Shown: positions 45,801-58,650 of the stretch, one piece after another
Layout: every line of letters starts with the position of its first letter
How positions within the stretch are numbered: position 1 is the first letter of the stretch
Source of the DNA: Harmothoe impar
Taxonomy: Eukaryota; Annelida; Polychaeta; Phyllodocida; Polynoidae
Length of the DNA stretch: 64,000 nt
Reading direction: 5' to 3'
Assembly: GCA_947462335.1 (NCBI GenBank)
Contig: OX381705.1
Span: 2,897,703 to 2,961,702 of the forward strand
Translations under genes and position numbers: made by a program
The notes under the pieces: model-generated
The model's input: only the letters and a program-made list of their open reading frames with translations
What the model was told of the DNA's origin: nothing
Database searches by the model: none

Positions 45801-47035
45801 CAAGCTTTTATTCGATTATACATGTGCTTTCTGACCATACTAATTTCATCATGTAATCCAATGTAACTACCTTGAATAGTTTGACAACCAACAGTGTGTG
45901 GGTGTGCAAAACCTCCAGATAATAAAGAAGAGGGGTTTCCAAGGAAGTCTTTCATGGATTCCAGGTGACATTGGAGTTTTTTTAAAATTATCATTGATGT
46001 AAAACAATTGTCCCTCGACGTCCTGTGATTCTCTGTCATCTTTAACTATAAATCATTAGGATGCAAACCTTAAGTTGTATCCCCACATCGGACCTTATCC
46101 AAGAAAGGTTCCAGTACCGACAAATACTTCATCCATTTATGCTAGTGAAAATAAGTATTCACAATGAATGTTTTCTACATCAGTTATTTCTGTCAGTCTA
46201 TCATTCTGAATAATGGGGAAAATAAAAATATGGTCTGCAACAGATCATAGTCTTTTGTTCTACCTTTCTGAAGATGCAGGTTTTTAAGTGTTCAGTGTTT
46301 TTATCTTTTCTTTGCGCTAATACTATTGTTTTATACTTTTTGCACAATCTGCTTACAGTGCATCTCCTTCCACATTCTTATTTCTACAATTGTGTTATTA
46401 CGTCTCTTTGACAATTGATACGATTGGCTGATGGTTGTCATGTGATCAGTTTTAGGACGAATTGTTTGGCCGATGATGCTCACATGACCAGTTTGAGTAC
46501 AATCTTATTGGCTGATTGTCTCAAGTGACAGTATATTTGCACTTAGTTTACATGTAACATGCCTCATCATGTTTCTGTTCGATACACCACAACGCGTGGT
46601 ACTGTAAATGTAGATATTTTCGCACGGATAAATTTTCGGGGTTTCGCTGAAAAGTGTATTTTCGCGTGTGTTTAAATTCACAAATTTTAGAACATTGTAG
46701 TAGTATGACTTTACTGGTCGCTATTTTCGCAATTTAAAAAAAAAATCCGCAAAGAAGTGTGCAGAGCAAAAATGTATACGTTTACAGTAACTGTATTGTG
46801 ACCCGGGGCTTGGTCCCAGGGAACATGATACCATCAATAGGACCCTGCTCAGGTAGTCATGTACCCGGGCCGCCCCGGGGTATGTCAATACACTAACACG
46901 GTGTACCGGGTAGGGAGGGGATCAATCTCTACCTGCTGTATGGGGTCATAAGTAGTCCCAATATGTACACGCCATCAGTATGGGGCCCTGTAACCCTTTA
47001 AGGACGGATGTCAATAAACGATGACATTTGTCGTT
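42800..47035 (+). repeat. Segmental duplication block Z, copy 3
   Basis: Collinear with 35,235-39,960 at high identity. It includes the second copy of the TACTGTAAA MITE (46,600-46,789) and a poly(G) run near 44,987-44,999. Non-coding. Confidence 0.85.
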
Positions 47036-47236
47036 AGGATGCACCAATGCAGCCCCAGCGACTAACTTGCTGGTGCTGTATTGCTGCATCATGCCGACCC
47101 TGTGGGAGTGTCTCAAACCTGTAGGGTCGGCAAGATGCTTGAATGCAGCACTAGTGAGTTACTCGCCAGAGCTGCATTCATGCATCATGACGACCAAGGA
47201 CATAATGCATTAAGGTATCATGCTGTCCTTAAAGGG
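46994..47236. mobile_element. piggyBac-like MITE (CCCTTTAAGGACGG family)
   Basis: TIRs CCCTTTAAGGACGG... / ...GTCCTTAAAGGG next to a degenerate TTAA on the left and a good TTAA (47,237-47,240) on the right. CCCTTT termini on a TTAA target are the piggyBac hallmark. The body is built of palindromic TGCATCATG / CATGATGCA and ACTCGCCAGNGCTGCATT modules. Confidence 0.7.
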
Positions 47237-48442
47237 TTAAAAGCTGTATGATGCACTGTGTGTCGTCATGATGCATGGATGCAGTGCCGGGGAGTCAGGG
47301 TTTGGTATTTGTCAGGATGTTTCAGAAAGGCCATCATTGTCTTGCACATCCCATTTACTGAAATTAAGCGAAAGATTCCCACGTTTACAAAATTAATTAC
47401 TTAGCACACAAGGAAAACAACGTACTCTACTTCCAGAGTCCAGAATTGCTTGAGCCCGATTTAAAGGACTGCTTTGACTCCCTCAAAAGGGATCGACTCT
47501 CCCTGCCTGGACCCTTCGTGATGCTGAACTCTGGTCTAGGGGACTTGTTTTGAGACATGCGTTGTTCTATACACAGATGCTCTGTTTTCTCTCTGTGCAT
47601 ATTTCACCTCATCTCTATATCAAATATATTGTTTTAGCGTCTGGTAAACTTTCGACCGAAATGGCGTACTGCTGGACTTTTGGTGATTTTGTTTTGCGAT
47701 ATGCCTGGCTCTGTACACTGACACTGTGTTTCTCTGTATTTCACTTGTTCATATTTCACTTGTCCATGTATCACATGTCAGGGAGTTCCTGTTTTAGTGC
47801 ATGGGCAAACCTTCAATCAAAATGTTAAAAAGCTGGTCACTAACTAGGACACTACAGGGTTGTCCTTGAATGCGGCCACTGTGGGAGCCTCAGGGTGTGA
47901 ACCTTGAATCTGCTGAGTGGACGTTTTTACCAGAACCCACCCAGTAGCCATGTGAAGGACATCCTACATTTTGACATAGAATTGGCCATGGTATTAAAGA
48001 CAGGTTTTCTAGCGTTACACAGTACTGCTTGGCTGCAGGGGCTGGTATCGATCTAAGGCTTTTATTGTATCACCTACATGTATACATATGTACACTGTGC
48101 CACTGGCTAAATTAGTTTTGTAATAGAAACCATGTGGAGGAATATCGATGACGGAAACAGATATTAACCTTCTCTTTTTGTGTTAATATATAAAAGGAAT
48201 TTGACATCGATTCAGATTATATCTATAGTTATCTGCATCATGTAGGGCATTTATAAACGCTTCTTACTAAATGTAATGTATGGAGAATTAATGTAGCGAT
48301 ATCATATGTTAATGGTAATTATGCTTCTATTTAAAAGTTTGCAATAATGATCTATCAAAGAGAGAGTTGTCGAGCCAGGAAACAAATATATCCACATTCT
48401 CATACAGGCAATAGCAGTGTGCTACAAATGACATATCAGACC

Positions 48443-48630
48443 TACCATATTCGACGTAATAAGCGCCAAGGGCGCTTATCAAATTATTTTCATGACGTTT
48501 TAAGTACTTGAGAGTTTAAATGTCCCCGAAAGCGCGAAATTTGAGCCTTTGTTCTAGTCTAAAAATGCCTGAAAAAAGGAGGGTTGGGCGCTTATTAGGG
48601 GGAGGGCGCTTATTCACGTCAAATACGGTA
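48443..48630. mobile_element. TA-flanked MITE with TACCRTATTYGACGT ends
   Basis: 188 bp. Ends TACCATATTCGACG(T) and ACGTCAAATACGGTA. Internal GGCGCTTAT / ATAAGCGCC motifs. Non-coding, probably Tc1/mariner-type by its TA flanks. Confidence 0.65.
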
Positions 48631-49079
48631 ATCCCGCATTCCGTTATGACATGTTTGATTCTACTCGTGCTCTAGATGACACTACTATAGGTCATGACTC
48701 ATACCACCAGAGGGGGCCTGAGGAGGTGGTGCTGTATGGATTTATAGGCCGTGAGCCGGGCCCCAACAGAAGGCTATTATGTCAGAATCAATTACTGCAT
48801 TGATCCCTCATCGTGTAGTAACCTGCCACCTCCAGTTGTACACACTCTCCAGCCATAACCCTACCCTGTTACTGCATTTGTACCTGTTACGATGTCCCTG
48901 TCATACACTCAACTAACAACTAGGGTTTCCTGCCTGGCCTATTTGTCGGTAACTGAGGGTCAATTGGGATCAAATAGATCCAGTGCCTTGTGTGGGGTGA
49001 AATCAGCCAAATTAAAAATCAACCAGTAAAGGATCATTGAACCTTTATGGCCAAGCATCAACTGTACTCTCGTTCCCAA

Positions 49080-49170
49080 ATCCTTCCAAAGTAAGGCTCT
49101 GGTAACAGCCAAATGACCTTGAACTTGGGATTTTACTAGGTTTGGGCAACCCCTGCTTACCGGTAGCCTG
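49080..49170 (+). repeat. Single arm related to the 52.3-kb hairpin repeat
   Basis: Matches the arm GGCTCTGGTAACAGCCA, then GACYTTGAACTTGGGATTTT, then GGTTTGGGCAA that occurs twice, inverted, at 52,269-52,468. Confidence 0.6.
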
Positions 49171-49571
49171 GAACCAGTGGACATGAACCAGAATGTATGA
49201 TGGTAGTTTTACTGTATTTTACTATCAGACTTTCTGGTTCCATTTCCTGTTCCTGTCCACTGGATCCTGTCTTTCACTTTTATCCTGGGTGGGAAAATGT
49301 GGTGACATGTTAAATGTTGATTGGTTGCCTCCGTCTCTCCTTGTATCTTTCTACCTCAAGGTCTCCCTCCTTCTCTCTTCACAAGTGTATCATTATGTCT
49401 TTCCCTCCAAACCCTACTAAACAAGGGTGGTCATGGTACACTAAGCCATTGTAGGTAAGTTACCCACCAGCACTATGTTAGTCCTGTCAGGATGACAACA
49501 TTTACAACCAGTCCTCACATGGTTATCCCCCACTCCTAGCACCCTGTGTATGGTCTGCTACATGAGTTTAT

Positions 49572-49814
49572 CCCTTTAAGGATGGCATGTCGGTAAAAGA
49601 TGGCTTTTATCATCATGATACACCGAGGCAGCATCCATGAGTCCCTGACCAGTGCTACAGTGGTGCATTCTGCCAACACTTCAGGAGTGTCCCGACCCCA
49701 TAGGGTCAGCATGATGCTTGAATGCAGCACTGGCGAGTTACTCACCAGGGCTGCATTCATGCATCATGATGACCAAGGCACGATTCATTAAAGCACTGTG
49801 CCGTCCTTACAGGG
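49572..49814. mobile_element. piggyBac-like MITE, second copy
   Basis: Ends CCCTTTAAGGATGGCATGTCG and CCGTCCTTACAGGG with imperfect TTAA-like flanks (TTTA / TAAT). The internal TGCATCATG palindromes are the same as at 46,994. Confidence 0.6.
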
Positions 49815-52268
49815 TAATACCCCTGCACCTGCTACCCCCATAGACCACCCCGTGTACAAGGCCGGTGTGGTACAGCCTCCTTTTTGATATTCAGCCCCTT
49901 GAAACATGACCCTGGGATGCCTGGAGTCATCAAAACTGTAGGAACACTGCGCCTGGAGTCTGTAGTTAGCCTATCAAATATGGTGGATGGTTCTATTTGT
50001 AAGCAAAACTACAGTGCATGATTGCACAGTATTTATAGGGTGTTGAAAATTGTAAAGTTATGTATTGGTGGCTATGGCCATGTATTATGTAGTGTTCTAA
50101 TGGTTTTTGAATATGATGGTCTATAGGAGCAAGAAATAATGTTTTTATTGTATGGGTGACTAGACTAACCACATACTGAGTTAGCCTAGTCACATCAACA
50201 GAGTTAGCCTAGTCTTCAATCTTTATTTCAGGCTGATTTCTCTATTATTGCATAGATTTAATGAGGCTAGCAATTGCCTACATGACCACATATACCTAAA
50301 CTAAGATTCTACCAAGTATCATGTAAGAATATCAAGTATCTACATTACAAATAGACAGAATATGTTAAGCATTGTTTGTTCACCATCCGCCATCTTTGAT
50401 TGGCTAACTAAAGATTGCAGGCCCAGTGTACCTACAATTATCAACAAGACACCATTTTGAATCCTCAGGTTTTGAGGGCCGAGCCATTTATTGCCAGCTG
50501 GGGGCTAGGTGGATATGAGGGGGGAGGGGGTCATAATAAAAAGAAGTTGCCCTTGGTAGGGGACTAAAACTGGAAAAGCCTCCATGCTGGGGGTGGGGGT
50601 AAAATTCAAAACAGTCCATTTAGATACCCGCAAACACACATGATTCCACATAGTTATAACTGGTGGGGGTGGGTCAGAATAAGTATTGCCCTTTTAAGAA
50701 AAGCAACCAAGTCCCCTCCCAGCTAGTAATATAACAAGGACTCGGCCCTAACTGGCTGTTGGTGATGTACTGATCTATAACTTACACTTTATGCGTTCCC
50801 AATATTATGCCATAATTTGGTTTGTAGAAGAGAAAATGATCATCTGATGATTTAGAATACTTTTTGTGGCCTAACATGCTAAGATATAATATGTATTTCC
50901 CCAATTGTAAATTTCCCTAATGTAATGTCCAACAGTGCCAGATGCGGGTGCATTAACGACATCTACCAATATCACGTAAACAAAAAGCTGCTTCCGCGTT
51001 GTTGATATTACAGCTAGAACTGCCGGAGACTGTCATTAACCTCATTCTACATTCAGTTTGTGACAGCTGGGAGTGTCGTGAGTCGTGACAACCACCCCGC
51101 AGGATGCAGCTTAAACGGGCCGTTTGACCCACCACTCATACCGCACTGTAGGCGGGAATTGTAACAATAGGAGTCACCCCTCACATGTTTGGCACTTCTA
51201 GCACAGTTAGTATTTGCTGTAACTATCAGAAATGACAAAGGATGTTTTTCTGGAAATGTTATCATAGTGGTGATGGGATGATGGGACATTTCCCTTATAT
51301 AGCTCCTAACATAGGATGCCCCAGGGAGGTTTTTCAGAGGTCAGGTACTCGTAGGCGTTTTATCACGTTATGAGGTAGGGGGTCGTGATAAGTCTCCAGG
51401 AAATTGTATCAACATATATATACAACTACATATGTAGCTACTGTGATGGCATATTGAAGTGCACCTGCGCTTATTAATTCCTTGTTACCCCCTGTGCTTA
51501 TACACTGACTTGCGTTTATAAATATTTTACAGAGAGGGTTTTAGGGGGTCTTAGCCCTGCGTTTAAATAAACACTGTGCTAATTTGAGACCCCTGCACCC
51601 AAATAGGCAGATAACCACCAGCTAGAATGTGCTCAGCAGAGGTATAGATTGACACAAGGCTTGAACCCCAGGAGCATTAGCCAGGACACCTGAATGCAGG
51701 CGATGTGAGTTACTTGCATCAGGGTTACCAGCCCTGCAGGGCTGACACACTCCTGAAAGGTCCGCATGATATACTTATGCAATACACTACTTGCTACCAC
51801 TGCATCATGCCAAAAATGTCAATTCCAGACAACCTGTTGTCCTCCTATGGTTAAGGAACTCCTGGCAGAGACTCATCTCTGCCCCACCCTCCAGACTTTA
51901 TTAGGGAAATCTCCTGTTAAAGGAGGGACAAAAGCAGTGCCCTTCTGTGGTAGAAAGACACTTACCTGGTCTCCTAGCCGCACCACACACTGCCTGTATG
52001 CCTCTCCGAAAATAGTCCCCCGAAAAATCAATAAATGTTACCAGGAAAACATGAGCAATAGGTCTGTGATTATCAAAAGTTCATGTCAATGTCTTCATTC
52101 ATATATTTGAATTGATTTGTACATAGGGAAGAACATATTCAATGCACCTTGCGTAGGGTTCATTTTGCCCATCAGCTTTAGCACCATGGTATTGGCATAG
52201 AGATTGACAAGGAGGGACCGCAGTAAAATATCTGCCGGACGTAGTTTGGACCTCTACTACTCTCTTTA

Positions 52269-52468
52269 CCAAATCCCTCTCAAGGAAGGCTCTGGTAACA
52301 GCCACATGACTTTGAACTTGGGATTTTGCTGGGTTTGGGCAATCCCTGCTGGTAGGTTGAAACCAGTGGGCATCATACTTACTAACCACAGGGACTGCCC
52401 AAACCCAGCAAAATCCCGAATTCAAGGCCATGTGGCTGTTACCAGAGCCGTCCTTCAGAGGGATTTGG
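52269..52468. repeat. Foldback repeat with 80-bp arms
   Basis: The arms 52,269-52,348 and 52,389-52,468 are inverted copies at about 90% identity (CCAAATCCCTCT ... AATCCCTG against CAGGGACTG ... GGGATTTGG). The loop is about 40 bp. The transcript would form a long hairpin. A lone arm sits at 49,080-49,170. Confidence 0.75.
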
Positions 52469-52891
52469 GAACCAGAGTAGGCCCTCTACCTGCTCAGTAT
52501 GTAGGTGCATGCCTGTGCTGCCACCTAGCGGCCACCCCCGGTGCTGCCCCCTGTCAGGTACAATTGGTGCCCCCTGGTGGTATTTACTCTACCCCTCACC
52601 GTGTGGCAGCACCGGGCAGGGACTGACGGTCACGTGGTACTGGGGACCGGTTAACCCTTCAACGACAGATGATCCATCGACAACTGCTCAAGGTGTTGTG
52701 TTAATTTATCTCTACGAGGCACTGCAGTCTCAGTGATTAACTCACTGGTGCTGCATTGGTGCATCATGCTGACATCATGAGAATGTATCACTCCATTTGG
52801 TCAGCATGATACCTGAATGCAGTGATAGTGAGTAGGTCAGAAGGGCAGAATCAATGCATGCATCAAACCTACACATAGGCACACTGCTTAA

Positions 52892-53133
52892 CCCTTTTAG
52901 GATGGATGTCGCTAAAAGATGGCATTTGTGGTCATGATGCACCAATGCAGCCCAGCGACTAACTCGCAGGTGCTGCATTAGTGCATCATGCTGATCCTTC
53001 GGGAGTGTCTCAACCTCATAAGGTCGGCATTATGCTTGAATGTAGCCCTTGTGAGTTACTCGCTATGGCTGCATTCATGCATCATGACGACTAAGGGCCT
53101 GATGCATCAAGGTATCATGCCATTCTTAAAGGT
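52892..53133. mobile_element. piggyBac-like MITE, third copy
   Basis: The left end is CCCTTTTAGGATGG next to TTAA (52,888-52,891). The right end TTCTTAAAGG adjoins TTTAAAG. Decayed, with the usual TGCATCATG modules. Further fragments of the same family lie at about 52,735-52,860, 37,010-37,210 and 44,573-44,772. Confidence 0.55.
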
Positions 53134-53199
53134 TTAAAGCACCCTGCAGCCCTGGGAGGGTTAAACCTCCCTATGTGAGCTGCTCAGCAATGAGCCATT

Positions 53200-53700
53200 A
53201 CTTGCTACTGCCTCAACTCTGTATCCAGACAGGGACACGAGCAGAGCGGCTAATTCACAATAAATATTCTGGTGCCTTCTGGTTCTGGAATCAAGGTCAA
53301 CCGGCTGGTGGCACCTTTGTAGGAGCTGTTCTAGTCCGTGCCGTTTTGCCTCCAATCTGCAGTCAAGGGCCCTCTAATCTAAGGGTTCTGGTTCAAGTGC
53401 TTTTAATCATTGGCCATCTCTTCTTGGGGTCGCTTTTTGAATGCTTGTTCTGAGGGCCCCAAATCTATTCTAGCGTCCGTTAAAGCCCCAGCTCTCCTAT
53501 AAATAGGGCTGAGTACCTGTCCTGACTGCGCCCTGACTGTCGGTTGAGGGGTACCGAGACCTGCGGGTTTAAGGGGCACCGCTAAGACTTCCAGTCTAAG
53601 CAAGTCACCACCAATTGCCCAATCCGGAAACAGCTGTAGCTCCACTAGTTGCTGTGAGTTTATGACCCCATCGTTGGCCTGGTACTCGGGTATCTAGGTA
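53200..53700. other. GC-rich stretch with a TATA box, no gene recognised
   Basis: TATAAATAG at 53,498-53,506 in a stretch richer in G+C than its surroundings. Open frames on both strands are short and have no familiar pattern. It could be a decayed LTR or a promoter remnant. Confidence 0.25.
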
Positions 53701-54921
53701 TGCTAGGGTCCGTGTAAGATGCAGCCCTCTGCTCTGCTGGTCAGAGGGTTTTGTTTTCACTGCCCTGTTTTGTCTTCTTTAATACTGGGGCTGTCATTAC
53801 TAGGGGCACCTCTAATATACTTTGGGGCCCTGGTCCCAAGTTATTCTTATTGGTTGTTTTAGCACCTGTGTGCGCAGTATTCATGGAATCTGCCATTGTA
53901 TCATAGTACAAGCCTTACACTTACGGTATTCAACGTAATGAGGGAACAGTGTGCTTATTTACACTTAGTGTGTTTAGGGAGGCTCTAGCACCACCAGGAG
54001 ATGAGCAGGTAATGGGGGATTAGCACTGATGGCATCTGTCGGTGAAGGAGCCCCTCTCACGAGTAAAGTGCATCACAGTGATATCGATGTAGTTGGCATT
54101 TGTGTTTATTTTTTATTTGAAGCCATTTAATGAAGGAAAAACTACTTTCTTTAGCCCATTGAATACGACCACATTGCATTCAATGGGGGCATTGGATACG
54201 GTCCTTCCAGTACTTAAGCATAGTAAATCTTAATTAACCATAAACTTGTGTTCATGCCGGTGCTATATGATTCCACTCCCTCCTATCTCCTCACTAGCTT
54301 CCCACAGTCTGGTTATGCAGGACTCCAGGAGCTCAAGGTGTCCGGCATAACCAGTTTCTTGTTAAAATACCTGACTATTGGAACATACCTGTTTTGGGGT
54401 TACCGTAAAATCTACAAGAGACAGCTTGTACACAAGCCAGATAACCAGTATGGCTTATAGGATCGGCCCAGAGTAGGGGTGTGGCTTATACGCCAGTTTT
54501 AGCTACTATAATACAGTACTAAATTCACGACAATTAGATTGCCAGGACGGCTTGTAGGACTGGCCTAAAGTCCAGGTGTTGCTTATACCGCCAGCACCAG
54601 GTAGACAATCACGTGTCAATCTCGGTGTATAGGTATTCACTTATTAATACTAGAGACCAGTATGACTGGTTCTTAGCATTTGTGAACAGTCATGCCAGGA
54701 GGCTCCTACCCGGCGTGGTATAGTGGTGCTAATTAAGCCTTTATCGGCCTGACAGTAACTCACCGGGGCTGTATTGATGTACCATGCAGCATGTTACCCC
54801 CCAGGTGTGTGTAGACCAGGTAGGTGTGAAGGAGTCACGTGTACAGGTCACGTGGCACCTGTTTGTGTCACGTGGTAGGGGCACTGGGTCACACAATGTG
54901 CCACCTTGCTGTTCCCACATA

Positions 54922-55013
54922 CATATAGAGGCCTACATACATACATACATATAGAGGCCTACATACATACATACATATATAGAGGCCTACATACATACAT
55001 ATAGAGGCCTACA

Positions 55014-55045
<32 letters not shown>

Positions 55046-55077
55046 GAGCCCTACATACATACATACATATAGAGGCC

Positions 55078-55109
<32 letters not shown>

Positions 55110-55866
55110 GAGCCCTACATACATACATACATATAGAGGCCTACATACATACATACATACATATAGAGCCCTACATACATACATACATATAGAGGCCTAC
55201 ATAACATACATACATACATATAGAGGCCTACATACATACATACATATATAGAGGCCTACATACATACATACATACATATAGAGGCCTACATACATACATA
55301 CATACATACATACACATAGAGGCCTACATACATACATACATATAGAGGCCTACATAACATACATACATACATATAGAGGCCTACATACATACATACATAC
55401 AAATAGAGGCCTACATACATACATACATACATATAGAGGCCTACATAACATACATACATACATACATATAGAGCCCTACATACATACATACATATAGAGG
55501 CCTACATACATACATACATATAGAGCCTACATACATGCATACATACATATAGAGGCCTACATAATACATACATATAGAGCCTACATACATACATACATAC
55601 ATACACATAGAGGCCTACATACATACATACATATAGAGGCCTACATACATACATACATATAGAGGCCTACATACATACATACATACATACATACATACAT
55701 AAAGAGACCTACATACATGCATACATACATACATATAGAGGCCTACATAATACATACATATAGAGGCCTACATACATACATACATATAGAGGCCTACATA
55801 CACACATACATACATACATATAGAGGCCTACATAATACATACATATAGAGGCCTACATACATATAG
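54922..55866 (+). repeat. ACAT tetranucleotide array with ATAGAGGCCTAC interruptions
   Basis: About 0.94 kb of (ACAT)n runs, separated at irregular 25-45-bp intervals by ATAGAGGCCTAC or ATAGAGCCCTAC. The runs vary in copy number, as in a compound satellite. Not a CRISPR array, because the 'spacers' are themselves the simple repeat. Confidence 0.95.
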
Positions 55867-55869
55867 ATC

Positions 55870-57100
55870 AATCTCTCAACAGATTCTCTCATTCGTTTCT
55901 ACCTGCACTTTTTCCTTCTCTGCCAAAACCTGGTGGATCACCATGAAAACTTACCTACCGCTTTCGAAATAAAGACTTTTTGAGATATGAATTGATTCAA
56001 TTGTCTAAATGAAGGTATGGAGAACAATTTTTCAAGTTACAGAAGGATTGGTCGTATTTTTATAGTAGAAATTGTAGATAGCCCTTAGAATTATGTTACG
56101 TGTAGGGACACTGTCACTGTGAGATAGAGGCAGAGGAGAACACACAAGTAGCACCCCTTTCCTCCCTTGTTCCACAGAAGAGTTCCTGAAGTCTGTACGT
56201 TTTGGTAGAGTCTTATCTGAGACTATGCTGGGAGAGTGACATATAGATAAAGAGGGATCGATAACCCTAAAGGCAATAACCAATAATAACCCCTACCTCC
56301 AGGTACAATACCTTGCCCCTAGGAGGATTGGGACTATTGACCTTGGTGTCAAGGTGTACTTCAGTAAAAAGGCCATGTAAATATAACACCCAGCCCTCAG
56401 GCTGCACTGTGGTTGTGCTTTAGTATGGGACCGGGGGAACACAGGGCCAAGACAGTAGAATTACAATGGCTTAATTATCGTTTTACCACGAGGAATTCAT
56501 TGCAGTAATTAACAATAACATCAAGGATGTAACAGGCAATATAGCGATGACTCTGGTTTCTCCTTATGGGTGGCCATGTTAGTTCTGTACTCGCCATTTA
56601 TCATGAGACTTAGGCAGTGACCAGACACTCATACACTATAGCTTCCGGGGAACAGGCTACAATACGAGAGCGGAACCAAGTTCTCACGAGATTGCTGATG
56701 TCAGTGTAAACAGAGTGGCTGCGGGAACAAGTCCGATCCCGGTAGAGGCCTATAGACTGGCCTGCGTCAATGAGAGCTTTTTTACCCCCCACCTCCCCCA
56801 GCCCCCACCCCCCCCCCCCCCCCCAGCTGCTAGACAGTTGAGAAAAGTATATCATAGAATAAAGCCGTTTTTGTCTTTATTCAACTTTGGGATGTAACAG
56901 ATAAAACTGCAGTCACGGCTGCAGGAACCTCTGTGGCATGTGGATGGGGTGTGGAGCAAATGCATTGCTCAGCAGAAGGCTTGGTGGAGAGTAGATCTCC
57001 TGCTCAGAGTAACTCACCAACCGGCTCACACCTACTCCAGGTGCCCAAACACCCTGTCCGTTATGTAACAGACTCTATACGTAGACACCAAGCTCCACAA
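55870..57100. other. Non-coding host DNA with a poly(C) tract
   Basis: Nothing gene-like recognised. A poly(C)-rich run lies at about 56,785-56,825. Confidence 0.45.
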
Positions 57101-57106
57101 CATTAG

Positions 57107-57420
57107 CCCTTTAAGGGCCACATAGTGCATTAATGCATCATGGCCCTTTTCGTCATGATGCTTGAATACAGCCCTAAACACTAACTCACCAGTACTGCAC
57201 CCTGTTGGTGGTTCGTCATAATACATCAATGCAGCACCGGCGAGTTTCTCGCTGTGGCTGCATTGGTGTTTCATGACGAATGTTGCCCTTTACGGCATGT
57301 CGCTAAAGGGCAACATTTGTCGTTATGATACACCAATGCAGCCACAGCGAGAAACTTGCCGTTACTGCATTATGAGGACACTTCAAGAGGGTATAACCCT
57401 GTAGGGCCGTCCTTAAAGGG
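57107..57420. mobile_element. Composite piggyBac-like MITE
   Basis: Starts CCCTTTAAGGGCC after TTAG and ends GGCCGTCCTTAAAGGG before TTAA (57,421-57,424). The centre, near 57,290, holds an extra pair of ends (TTGCCCTTTACGGC / GCTAAAGGGCAAC), so two elements are probably joined head to tail. Confidence 0.55.
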
Positions 57421-57639
57421 TTAAGTGGAACGACAAGAACAGGGTAGGAGAGAGTACAGCCCCAGTCAACACCACATCTCATAGAGCTGTATGCCAATAT
57501 GTACTCAGACCAGAGTACAGACTGCGGGAACAAGAGACCCCCTCTGTACCCGATATCAACCTGCTTACTGCCCTGTGTGGACGTCATAGAAATTAACCCA
57601 CATTGACACTTAGACGGCTGCATAGTGCTTTAAATGTCC

Positions 57640-58069
57640 TTGGTCCTCACGATGCATGAATGTAGCCCTGATGAGTAACTTGCCTGTAATGCATTAATGC
57701 ATCATTCCAACCATACTGAGCTGATACACTCCCAAAGGGCCAACATGATGCATATAGATCTGACAAGTAGCTTTTATGCATCAATTACCATGACGACCAA
57801 TGGCATTAAAGCAGTATGCACACTCAAAAAGTAAACTTGTCTCCACACTCTTCCAAGTGACGGTCATAAAATTAACGAATCAAAAACTTGTCTAAGTGAC
57901 CAGGAAGTGGATCTTCTAGCTGGAGACCCACTTGACATTTCCCAGCTCCGGATTATATTTGTGGGTTGGTAACCTCATAGGTTAGACAACTTTTGACTCG
58001 TTTATTTTTATGATAGTCACTTCGACGCGTCTGTAGACAAGTTTACTTTTTCAGTGCAGTCCTTAAAGG
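57640..58069. mobile_element. piggyBac-like MITE split by a CACTA-like MITE
   Basis: The left part with TGCATGAATG/TGCATCATT modules runs to 57,820. It resumes at 58,056 as the canonical end GTCCTTAAAGGG, followed by TTAA. Removing the insert restores the GCAGTATGCAGTCCTT junction seen in sister copies. Confidence 0.6.
57821..58055. mobile_element. CACTA-like MITE, copy 1 (nested)
   Basis: Ends CACTCAAAAAGTAAACTTG / CAAGTTTACTTTTTCAGTG, TIRs of about 75 bp, and 2-bp flanks CA / CA. The nesting inside a known element confirms the boundaries. CACT(A/G)-type termini with 2-3-bp duplications are typical of EnSpm/CACTA elements. Confidence 0.75.
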
Positions 58070-58176
58070 GTTAACGGTCCCGGGTCAGGGTTGTTATGGG
58101 GCAGGTATTGAACTATTTGTTAACCAATCAGCATTAGGCAGTATTGACATACACCTGAGGGCACGTTACAGTTTTC

Positions 58177-58650
58177 ACCCTGGATGAGGCACAGATCAAC
58201 AATATAGTGACGTCAGCGTATTAAGCTGTATTAGCATAATTAAGTGGCTAATATTTGATGCCATATTTCCCCTGTCAACAGTGGTAGAAATCCCTGTAAT
58301 ACTGGCCTTTGACACAGCAGGGTGGTCAATGGAGAAGTATGTGATGCCATATTGTATTTTTGATCTCTGGCGATGCACGGATAAACAATGCAGTGACGTC
58401 TACCCGTATGAAGCTGTATTAGCATAATTAAGTGGCTAATATTTGAGGCCTTATTCCTCCTGTTAACAATAGTAGAAATCCCTTAATATCGACCTATAAC
58501 ATAGCATAGTGATCAATGTAGGACTGTGCAAAGTATGTGACGTCATATTGCATTTCGATCCTGGATGAGGCACTGGTAAACAATAGTGACGTCAATTCTG
58601 TATCGGCATAATTCAGTGGCAAGTAATTACTGTTATATATCTCTACAACC
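58177..58650 (+). repeat. Tandem repeat of about 190 bp with CRE-like sites
   Basis: About 2.5 units begin near 58,177, 58,357 and 58,553. Each contains a GTGACGTC motif next to GTATTAGCATAATTAAGTGGC or a variant. TGACGTCA is the cAMP-response-element consensus; function here is unknown. Confidence 0.65.

Noticed and set aside
54922..55866. CRISPR-like regular array
   Set aside because: The repeating and intervening parts are both simple ACAT/ATAGAGGCCTAC sequence in a eukaryotic context.
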